Assembly (NCBI GenBank): GCA_951812925.1
Contig: OX638371.1
Coordinates: 45,730,101 to 45,794,100, forward strand
Direction: 5' to 3'
Source: Calliopum simillimum
Taxonomy: Eukaryota > Arthropoda > Insecta > Diptera > Lauxaniidae
DNA length: 64,000 nt
Positions 55,957 to 64,000 of this stretch are shown in pieces. Each line of letters opens with the position of its first letter. Position 1 is the stretch's first letter. The notes under the pieces are model-generated. The model was not told the DNA's origin. It worked only from the letters and a program-made list of their open reading frames with translations, and made no database searches. A program made the position numbers and the translations under genes.

Positions 55957-56875
55957 CTAGTAAGGGTGTAAATTTTGGCCTGGCCAAAAAATAAATACCC
56001 TACACTGCAGTATTTTGAAAATTTTGCTTATATGGGAAGTGCCACGCCCTCTTGTCCGAGTACACCCAGTTTTTGTTCAGAGCTTGCATTTATAGTTTTT
56101 AGTGTCAGAGTGAAATTTAGTTGGATTATCTCAAAAAACTTTTTCAGTATAGCATTTTGAAACTTTTGCTTGTATGAGAGGTGCCACGCCCTCTTGTCCG
56201 AATTCGCTCAGTTTTTTATCAGAGCTTGCATTTATAGTTTTTAGTGTCAGAGTGAAATTTAGTTGGATTATCTCAAAAAACTTTTTCAGTATAGCATTTT
56301 GAAACTTTTGCTTATATGAGAGGTGCCACGCCCTCTTGTCCGAGTACACCCAGTTTTTGTTCAGAGCTTGCATTTATAGTTTTTAGTGTCAGAGTGAAAT
56401 TTAGTTGGATTATCTCAAAAAACTTTTTCAGTATAGCATTTTGAAACTTTTGCTTATATGAGAGGTGCCACGCCCCCTTGTAAGATTTCAACCAATTTTT
56501 GCTGAGAGCTTTCATTTATAATTTTTAGTGTTTGAGTCGAAGTTGGTTCGAATATCTCAAAAAACGCTTTCAGTATAGCGTTTTGAAGCTTTTGCTTGTA
56601 TGGGAGGTGCCACGCCCTCTTGTCCGAATTCACTCAGTTTTTTATCAGAGCTTGCGCTTACAATTCGTAGTACTTATGTGTATTGTGGTTGCATTGTCGT
56701 GAAAAATACTCCTAAAATTGCATTATGAACATAATTTTTGTATGGGCGGTAGGCGTGTCCGTTGACCGATTTTGCTCATTTTCAATCCCCCGAGCTAACT
56801 TTGACGACGGAGGCAGTGTACCAAATTTCATTGAATTATCTTGCTCAGTTTTCCCAAAAAGTGTATTTCAACACA

Positions 56876-56921
<46 letters not shown>

Positions 56922-57076
56922 CCCAGCCAGCCAGCCAGCCAGACAGACGGACATGGCTATATCGACTCAGGAGGTGACGCTGATCAAGAATATATATACT
57001 TTTCTATATCTGCCACGCCTCCTTCTCTGCGTTACAAACGGAAGGACAAAGTGAATATACCCTGGGTGTAGGATAT
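55957..57076 (+). mobile_element. Mini-me/DINE-1-like element E (longest)
   Basis: 1,120 bp, with about five internal 140-bp units (starting near 56026, 56166, 56306, 56450 and 56592) and a long uninterrupted CCAG tract. Its 3' end (GGGTGTAGGATAT) is followed by AA and directly by element F. Confidence 0.8.
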
Positions 57077-57078
57077 AA

Positions 57079-57994
57079 CTAGTAAGGGTGGTATCTTTGG
57101 CCTGGCCAAAAACAAAATACCCTACACTGCATTTCAAGTATATTATTAGGAGAGTATAAGAACAAATTGCTCCGAGCTTACCTTGAGTTTGCGTAGAGCT
57201 TGCATTTACTGTTCTGAGTGTGTGAGTAAAATTCGGTTAGGTTTTCTTAAAAAAATCTTTCAGTATAGCATTTTCAAACTTTCGCTTGTGTGGGAGGTGC
57301 CACGCCCTCTAATCCTACTTCTCCTACTTTAAGCTCAGGGTTTACAATTAATGTTTTTCGTGTTTGAGTGAAATTTGGATGGATTATCTCAAAAAAAACT
57401 TTTATTATATAATTTTTAAACTTTTGCTTATATGGGAGATGCCACGCCCTCTTGTCCGAGTTTACCTAGATCTTGCGTATAGCTTGCATTTATAGATTCG
57501 AGTGTAATTTGGTTAGGTTATCTCAAAAAACGCTTTCCGTATAACATTTTGAAACATTTGTTTACATGGGAGGTGCCACGCCCTCTAGTCCGAATTCGCC
57601 AATTTTTTGCTCAGAGCTTAAACTTACTTTCCCTAGTATTTATGTGTATTTTGCTTCTGTTATTGCAAATAATGCTCTTATTATTGTATTTTGAATATGT
57701 TTTTTGTATGGGCGGTAGGCGTTTCCGTTGACCGATTTCGCTCATTTTCAATCCCCCGAGCTAACTTTTACGACGGAGGCAGCATACCAAATTTCATTGA
57801 ATTATGTTGCTCAGTTTTCCCAAAAAATGTATTTCCACACACACCCAGCCAGCCAGCCAGACAGACGGACATGGCTATATCGACTCAGGAGGTGACGCTG
57901 ATCAAAAATATATATACTTTTCCATACCTGCCACGCCTCCTTCTCTGCGTTACAAACGGAAGGACAAAGTGAATATACCCTGGGTGTAGGGTAT
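57079..57994 (+). mobile_element. Mini-me/DINE-1-like element F, head-to-tail with E
   Basis: Starts CTAGTAAGGGTGGTATCTTT, more diverged inside than E, short CCAG tract, and ends GGGTGTAGGGTAT followed by AAAAAG that belongs to the interrupted RT gene. Position suggests insertion into the A tract at the boundary of E. Confidence 0.8.
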
Positions 57995-57996
57995 AA

Positions 57997-58737
57997 AAAG
58001 AAATCGAACGCTTAATACAAGCTGATATCATTCAACCAATAAAATTTAGTGATTGGGCATCCCCAATCGTCGTGAATACTAAACCTGATGGATCACTTAG
58101 TGTGTGCGGTGACTTTAAGGTCACTGTGAATCCACAAATCGACATCGAGCAGTACCCGCTTCCAACGGGCGAGAGCTTGTTGCATACAATCCGATATGGT
58201 TAGTGGTTTTCAAAAATTGACTTAAAAGACACTTATCTGCAAATGGAGCTCGACGAAGATGTGAAAAAAGTCTTAGTCATCAGCACGCCGTTGGGCCTTT
58301 TCCAATATAAGCGCTTACCATATGGTATCGCAAGCGCTCCTGCAATTTTCCAGAAGCACCTAGAGCAACTGCTGTCTGGCATTGAAGGGTGCGGCAACTA
58401 TTTGGACGATATCTTTATCGCTGCCCCTACGATCGAAGAACATATCGAACACCTTACTAAAGTTCTCACGACTTTACAAGAAAATGGAATCCGGTACAAA
58501 ATAGAAAAATGTGCATTTTTACAGCAAAAACTCACGTATTTAGGGCGCCAGATCAACGCTAATGGCATTCTACCAGACGAAGCTGGCATACGAGCAGTCA
58601 AAGAACTCCGCCGACCAGAAAATTTAAAGGAACTTGAGGCCTTCATAGGAAAAGTTAACAACTACTACAATTTTATCCCGAATTATTCCCAAATTGCAGT
58701 GCCTATCAATAAGCTTCGCAGGAAAGAAACCTTTTAA
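57997..58737 (+). pseudogene. Mag-type RT, main part
   Basis: IERLIQADIIQPIKFSDWAS, VVNTKPDGSLSVCGDFKVT, then a TAG at 58201-58203 before FSKIDLKDTYLQMELDED. PLGLFQYKRLPYGIASAPAI and NYLDDIFIA carry the palm motifs with intact YLDD. FIGKVNNYYNFIPNYSQIA closes the thumb. A frameshift follows at about 58735. Confidence 0.8.
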
Positions 58738-59180
58738 CTAGAGCTGTGAACAAAATCATTCTTTTAACGAACTGAAGCAACATATTATTAAAGCAACAGA
58801 GCTTGCTCACTACCAAGAGGTTCTGCCAGTTACTCTCGCAACAGACGCCTCATCTTATAACATCGGAGCGGTATTGACGCACGTTTACAACGACGGTACC
58901 GAAAGACCGATTGCCTTCGCCTCAAAAACACTCGATAAACATCAATGTAACTACAGCCAAATAGAAAAAGAGTCACTTGCCATAATTTTCGGTGTACAAC
59001 GCTTTCATCAGTATATTTACGGCAGGAAATTTATCCTTATAACCGATCACAAACCACTTGTAAGTATCTTTCATCCTAATAAGTAACTTCCAGTTATGAC
59101 GACTAGCCGACTACAACGATATAAAGTATCGCCGAACACAACTTCACGGAAATGCCGACGCATTATCGCGTCTGCCTCTT
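58738..59180 (+). pseudogene. Mag-type RNase H
   Basis: ATDASSYNIGAVLTH, PIAFASKTLDKHQCNYSQIE, KESLAIIFGVQRFHQYIYGR and ITDHKPLVSIFHPNK are classical gypsy RNase H motifs, in two frames. A stop at 59084-59086 is followed in another frame by HGNADALSRLP. Confidence 0.75.
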
Positions 59181-60488
59181 GGCCCTGGTCAAGAGTTTGA
59201 TAGTCAAGAAGCCAGCTACCACATCGAAGAGCTTAATACGCCAATAAATACAGAAAAAATTCAAAAACATGCGGAAACCGACGTAACCTACAAAAAAAAT
59301 CAAAAACTACGTTCTCAACGGATGGCCTTCTAAGCTTGACAAAAGCGAACAACACTTGAGTCCATACTTCAATAGAAAATTCGAATTGTCTCTCAAAAAA
59401 GTAATTACTTTGTCTATCAGGACAAAACATACGAGTCATATTACCAAAAACATTACAAAAAGCAGCCTTAAAACTATTCCACGACTGGGGTATTGTATAA
59501 ATGAAGCAGTTAGCGCGTCAATATTGTTGGTAGCCAGTCATCTATGTATAAGGAAATTGAACAAATTGCATCAAATTGTGAAATATGTCAAACCATAAGT
59601 TCCAGTCCAAATTGTGAAAACCAACCCTGGCCAGAACCAGAGTCACCATGGGATCGTATTCACATAGATTTCGCAAGGCCAATATTCAATTCCATGTGGT
59701 CAATATGTGTGGACTCAAAGTCACAGTTTCCGTTTGTTTGTCGCCTCACAAAAACAACTACTACAGCCACTATTACTGCTTTATCCAACATTTTTGCAAT
59801 AGAAGGGTTGCCAAAATGCATCGTGAGCGACAATGGTCCTCAATTAACCGCTGAAGAATTTAAAGAATTTTTCTTCCAAAACGGCATCAAACATCTCACC
59901 ACTGCGCCATTTCATCCAGCGTCAACTGAATGTTTCGTAAGAACTTTTAAAACGTCAGTTAAGAAAAACTTAGATGATGGCCTTGACACAAATACCGCTG
60001 TGCTCAAGTTCTTATCAACTTATCGATTTATGCCTAATGCACAAGGCAAATCTCCAGCCGAAATTTTGCATGGACGCAACGTTCGCACACAACTTACGCA
60101 GATGTTACCACCTACAAATACAATTAACATTAATACTAAAGCAACTAAAATTAATTTTACTCCATCGCAAGCCATTTTTGCTCGCAATTACGCTCGAGGG
60201 CCAAAATGGGTCCAAGGAAACATCGTAAAACAACTAGGACGTATGCTGTACATTATAAACACACCGCTTAGAACAATTGAGCGACATCAAAATCATATAA
60301 AACGTCGGTCAACGCAAAATATGGTTTCTCCAGAAACTACTGCTAGTCGACCTGTCACCCAGACTTCATCGCCACCGCCGTCTATCCACTTATCACCGAA
60401 ATCAACGCAAGAACATAACCGCTTTAAGCATGAGGACATGGAAGATGTACGCAGGAATAAGTTTTACTTAATTTTGAATTTCATTTAA
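59181..60488 (+). pseudogene. Mag-type integrase
   Basis: A frameshifted Zn-binding region leads to NCEICQTISSSP (59570). The core from 59544 is open: WDRIHIDFARPIF (Asp 1), CIVSDNGPQLTAEEFKEFF (Asp 2) and FHPASTECFVRTFKTSVKKN. Compared with the family, three or four residues appear to be missing just before the catalytic Glu, and an Arg is Cys. The C-terminus is a Ser/Pro-rich tail to 60488. The stop lies about 80 bp before the polypurine tract. Confidence 0.8.
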
Positions 60489-60580
60489 GTAATAAGTTGT
60501 ACTTTTAATTATTAATTAATATTTTTCAATATTCATCCATATTTTTCGTTTTGACTTTTTTTTAAGAAAGAGGGCAGAAA

Positions 60581-61110
60581 TGATGTATATGCTACCTGAA
60601 TTGACTACTTGCATTGATACGTCATTGCTCTCTTCTTTTATGCTCTTACTTTACGCATTAATGTTTCTTAGGCTAAGCAAAATAAGAACACAGGCCCAAA
60701 AAAAAAAAGCACCCTGCGCTAAAGATCAGACCACCTGAACTTTATGTTTTCGGGGTAGCTGAATCCGAATATGGTGCCAGAATAGCGAAGTTGGTTCGCG
60801 TTGTTTCATAACACCAGCAATTAGCCTGAAAATTTGAGATTTTTTTCAGCACTGTGCACAGACCAAAAAAAAAAGTACCCTGCGCGAAAGATTAGACCAC
60901 CGGAACTTTATGTATTCGGGGTCGCTGAACCCGAATATAGTGCCAGATTAGCGAAGTTGATTCGCGTTTTTTCCGAAACCAGCAAAACTCTGTAATTTTC
61001 AGCATTTCTGATCTTTCGCGCAGGGTACTTTTTTTTGTGGGCCAGTGGAATTTAAATAAATGAGTTCAGTTGACATTCAACTAGCGAATTAGAAAGAACC
61101 TAATACTCCA
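60581..61110 (+). repeat. Mag-type gypsy 3' LTR with insertion
   Basis: Outer parts 60581-60688 and 61048-61110 match the 5' LTR; the CACTA-like element lies between. A few substitutions distinguish the LTRs, so the insertion of the retrotransposon is not recent. Confidence 0.8.
60689..61047. mobile_element. CACTA-like 359-bp element with 3-bp GAA duplication
   Basis: The left end CACAGGCCCAAAAAAA and the right end (inverse CACTGGCCCACAAAAAAA) are inverted repeats; ACCCTGCGC continues both. GAA flanks both sides, and the 5' LTR gives the empty site (AATAAGAATTTAAAT). Two tandem internal units (starting near 60700 and 60865) share GGAACTTTATGTATTCGGGG-type sequence. CAC ends and a 3-bp duplication fit the CACTA/CMC group. 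Confidence 0.7.
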
Positions 61111-61300
61111 ACAACAACTTTACAACAAAAAAACAAAAATCTAGTGGAGTGCCTAATAAAAGAGAAAATTATCGACGAGCTACAACAAAGGAAGATGACA
61201 TCTAACATATCAACAGTGCCGAGAATATATGGATTGCCGAAATTACATAAAAAAACATGCCCCTGTGACCGCTTTGCTCTTTAATCAACTCGCCAGCAGA
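61111..61300 (+). pseudogene. Penelope-like RT, continuation
   Basis: LVECLIKEKIIDELQQRKM and VPRIYGLPKLHKK form the Penelope RT block (YGLPKxHK) that follows the ADKG motif located at 51060. The sequence degenerates after HKKTCPCDR. Confidence 0.7.
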
Positions 61301-61729
61301 ATAACTTAGCCGACACTTAGTGAAAATATTAAATAATCTGACTATAGACTCTATACTCTAAATATAACATAAAAGACGCGGTAGACTTCAAGAAAAAAAA
61401 TCTTTTTTGTGACATTTTAATTTTTTGTATTAAGGACAATAGATACAGTAGGTCAAAGCCAAAGTCGTACACCAAACAAACTATTTTTCAATGCCCCAAA
61501 ACTAAGTACGCAAAAATTATTTAAGAAATTTTAAGTACATTTTTAAATAGCTTATTTAATCCTTCAATTTTAACAAAAAACCAAACTTGAAATTTTCCGT
61601 TATTTTTGAAAATAAATAAAAAGTTACAGAAATCAAGCATATTTAGTACCAAAGCCAAAGTCGTACACCACAACAAAATTATAATTTTTACATGAGTTCA
61701 GTAATTAGTGTACATTATTTTGTTTTTAT
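61301..61729. other. Non-coding, two direct copies of a Tc1-end-like motif
   Basis: GCCAAAGTCGTACACCA occurs at about 61460 and 61650, 190 bp apart in the same orientation; it may be terminal repeat material of the adjacent Tc1-like remnant. Confidence 0.45.
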
Positions 61730-61930
61730 TTGTCATGTTTAGTCCTTTTGAATTAGTTTTTCACAATAGCTCGGATAAATTTTTTCCCACTTTCCATGAA
61801 GTTCAGTTTTTGAAGAAATATTGTGCTGGCGAACTTTTGCGTCCATATAACTCCACAAGATTTTAATAGCATTTATATCTGGACCCAGTGTTACGAATAA
61901 ATTGGGACAGTTTTGTTGAAACCATTTTCG
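61730..61930 (-). pseudogene. Tc1-like transposase, C-terminal fragment
   Basis: The minus strand reads GPDINAIKILWSYMDAKVRQ then HNISSKTELH and KWEKIYPSYCEKLIQ, ending in a stop. The family motif PDxNPIExLW has its catalytic Glu replaced by Lys (NAIKILW). No upstream domains remain. Confidence 0.7.
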
Positions 61931-62815
61931 ATTTTTGAATATTTGATAAAGTCTAATTTTTCGAGTTTTTGCAGTTTTTTAAGAATATTTCCTAAACGGT
62001 CACTTTGTCGTTAATGCATATCAATATTATTTGTAGAATCTGTAATTCTCCACAAAAAAGATTCCGATACTTTTTATCGTACTACTAACCATTTTCATCA
62101 AAAAGCCTCCTAAGTGAAAAGTAATTGAAAACACACGGATTACGGAACAGGCCTGTTTAATTAATTTTGCTTTTTTAAAGCTGTTTTATCAATCAAATTG
62201 AAAAAAAAAAAAAATACACACGTATAAGCTCCAGAGTTTTTCCCATTTTTATTGAGTAATTCTAATTTTTATTGTAAATGTAACATTGTAAATATTGCTA
62301 AAATAAAAAAACTTTAAAAAAATATTTTATCCGAAGACAAGTAAAAAGTCGGCGTTTTGGCATTTTCGAAGTCAGTGTTTGAATTATTTGACATTTTATT
62401 ATATCATGGTGTTAGTAAGAATAGTTTGCTAACAGGATGTCACCTGATTTTATACCTTAAATTACAATAGAACATCCAATTAACCCAATAAAATGCACTG
62501 AGCATGAAAAAAAACTTTCTGAAATTCCCTCAAATCATTTTTTTGACAGACAAAATTCCAAGCAGTTATAATTTCAAGTGTATTGCAGCACCCGTTGTTA
62601 ACGTGAAGCTCAATTAAAGTCAATAAAAAGCATTTTGATTCATAAATCTTGTTTACTTGTGTGTATTTTTTAAATGACAGCGAAAAAGTTTACGTTTCTA
62701 ATGCGAAAAGTTAAACGTCTTGAACAGTCGTTAAATAGGCTTCACATCCACATCGAAAATAAAAAGTTATCAACAAGTCTTCGAAATTAAAAGCATTTGA
62801 AATTACACGGATTAC
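61931..62815. other. Non-coding AT-rich interval
   Basis: No gene. The string ACACGGATTACGGAACAGGC occurs at 62132 and again at 62813, and TTTTATCGTAC-type sequence near 62075 resembles the hairpin element at 2800. Confidence 0.4.
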
Positions 62816-62819
62816 GGAA

Positions 62820-63034
62820 CAGGCCGGTAAAACAGCTTTATACAAATACAAAATGCAAACTTGACAAACAGGACAAATCGAATTTGGTATACCAACTTAT
62901 GCAACTTATGCAATAAAGTATATGTTGGAACAACAAAAACAAAACTTCGGACTAGAATATCAAGACATAAATCAGACAATTGCGCTCACATATACAGACA
63001 TTTAATAGACAAACACAAAAGAGAAAAGAACAGC
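62820..63034 (+). pseudogene. Penelope-like element, GIY-YIG endonuclease end
   Basis: After LDKQDKSNLVYQL and a small frame break, CNKVYVGTTKTKLRTRISRH and KSDNCAHIYRHLIDKHKREK form the GIY-YIG nuclease (KVYVG here) that follows RT in Penelope-like elements. A stop follows at about 63039. With 50998-51180 and 61111-61300 it defines the outermost element of this nest; the RT palm lies in lost or unrecognisable DNA. Confidence 0.75.
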
Positions 63035-63147
63035 TGAAAACAAAACAAAAATTACAACATTACGCGCATATGATTTCTGGTACCACAAGCCACTGAAATT
63101 TTCGAAGTTAATGTTGTGTTTTGGGTATTAAAAGCTTTTGAAATTAA

Positions 63148-63850
63148 GGGAGTAGTCAGGTAGTTTTTTTTTCAAAAAAAAATTATTTTTTTTTTTTCCC
63201 GTTTCGGATACTTTAAACCCTCAAGAATAATGTAGAAACCTTCTTTTCCCTGAGATGTTATCGGAAAGTAATTAAAAACTAGTTTGATAATTTGATAATT
63301 TCATAATTGATAATTTGTTGTGAAATCTTTAAACGTGTTTTTCTCAGAACAGTGTTTTTTGAACTGGTACCCACGATTCCGGCTGATCTACTGTACCGAT
63401 TTACTTCAATTTTTTTTTTTAAATGTTCGTAATAGATTTGGCTATCTTGGGTACTAGAATCAATACTGTCAATAAATATTTAACAATATTATTAACAAAA
63501 AACGAGGTTGAAAAAGACCAAAAAAATTAAAAATTGTACTACTTGTTTATTTATCAATATTTTTTTCCAGTTCTGGTACCCAAGATAGCCATTCACATGT
63601 ACTTTAAAATGCAATTTGTTTTTTGTGTTTCAGATGATCTGAAATCGAGAAATCGTGGGTACCACATCAAAACCGGCCTACTTCCGGTCGCCTATATCTT
63701 CACCGGTAGTCAACGAAAATTGAAATTTTTTTTTTTTTTGCTACTTAAAAATATGTACAATAACATATAAAAACATCAAAAATGTTGAATTAAAATTTAT
63801 ATGAAACAAAATTGTTTCGCAAAAACGCTATTTCTACCTGACTACTCCCT
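63148..63850. mobile_element. TTAA-flanked inverted-repeat element (703 bp)
   Basis: GGGAGTAGTCAGGTAG and CTACCTGACTACTCCC bound it, with TTAA on each side (63144-63147, 63851-63854). Inner sequences also pair (GGCTATCTTGGGTAC near 63440 with GTACCCAAGATAGCC near 63577). No transposase. It shares the GGG start and TTAA preference of 29088-29816. Confidence 0.8.
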
Positions 63851-63854
63851 TAAT

Positions 63855-64000
63855 GTTAATCGTTGCGATTTTTCAAAAAACTGATGTCTTTTATTTAAAT
63901 TTAAATTTCTGTAAGTTCTTTTAGTCAATTTGTTAAATAAGTTTATTGTGTTAATTGTAAAAAATTTATTTTTTTTAGAATTTCCTGATGATTTTCAACG
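63855..64000. other. Right edge, no gene seen
   Basis: AT-rich sequence without recognisable features. Confidence 0.4.

Larger units (their letters stand above)
51181..61110 (+). mobile_element. Mag-type gypsy LTR retrotransposon, heavily interrupted
   Basis: Short LTRs (170 bp; 51181-51350 and 60581-61110 with an inner insertion) bound gag, tandem zinc knuckles, protease, RT, RNase H and integrase, with no env. TGGCGACGAGGATAAAAG after the 5' LTR is the candidate primer-binding site and AGAAAGAGGGCAGAAA before the 3' LTR is the polypurine tract. Inserted within it are an inverted-repeat element, a MITE, four mini-me-like elements and a CACTA-like element. It interrupts a Penelope-like element; no target duplication is evident. 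Confidence 0.8.

Overview
The window looks like gene-poor, AT-rich intergenic or heterochromatic DNA from a higher dipteran fly. The evidence is a cyclin K-like sequence whose closest match from memory is the fly protein, a rosa-type mariner, an errantivirus-like LTR element, and many interspersed elements with the dipteran mini-me/DINE-1 core. Species cannot be fixed from the sequence; a tephritid-like fly is a reasonable guess only. There is no bacterial-style operon structure and no intact single-copy host gene. The only host-like gene is an intron-containing cyclin K-like sequence at 873-1879 (minus) with an in-frame stop.

Layout. 1-4.4 kb: cyclin K-like pseudogene, a hairpin element and a degenerate tandem array. 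4.4-9.2 kb: a decayed BEL/Pao retrotransposon (minus strand) whose gag is split by a 1,664-bp element (6728-8391). That element's ends have the layout of a V(D)J recombination signal (CACAGTG, 23-bp spacer, A-rich nonamer) and a 5-bp target duplication, so I read it as a non-autonomous Transib-like transposon. 9.2-13.1 kb: a LINE with a PHD-finger ORF1 and an endonuclease/RT ORF2. 13.7-20.9 kb: a second copy of a BEL-derived repeat, a TA-flanked MITE carrying a tRNA-like box A/box B segment, a possible LTR/primer-binding site and a TATCA-rich foldback.

20.9-41.7 kb is a direct tandem segmental duplication of about 10.4 kb (20869-31390 and 31391-41744). Each unit holds LINE fragments (endonuclease, an RTE-like RT, an RNase H C-terminus), then the 3' LTR, env, integrase, RNase H and protease of a gypsy/errantivirus-like element read on the minus strand. 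The right-hand copy continues to a complete but broken element (36657-45128) with an ATAT target duplication. Because the units were once identical, they serve as empty-site and filled-site controls. They show two mini-me-like insertions into A5 tracts, one TTAA-flanked insertion, one CACACTGG-ended insertion, and stops that are shared (older) or private (younger).

45.1-50.2 kb: non-coding DNA, an inverted-repeat MITE, a mini-me remnant, a broken mariner and a hairpin element. 50.4-63.1 kb is a nested stack: a Penelope-like element split by a Mag-type gypsy element (51181-61110, plus), which is itself split by an inverted-repeat element, a TIR MITE, four mini-me-like elements (two of them head to tail), and a CACTA-like element in its 3' LTR. 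The right edge holds a Tc1-like transposase fragment, the Penelope GIY-YIG domain and another TTAA-flanked element.

All coding capacity appears defective. The value of the window lies in element termini, target sites and relative ages rather than in working genes.
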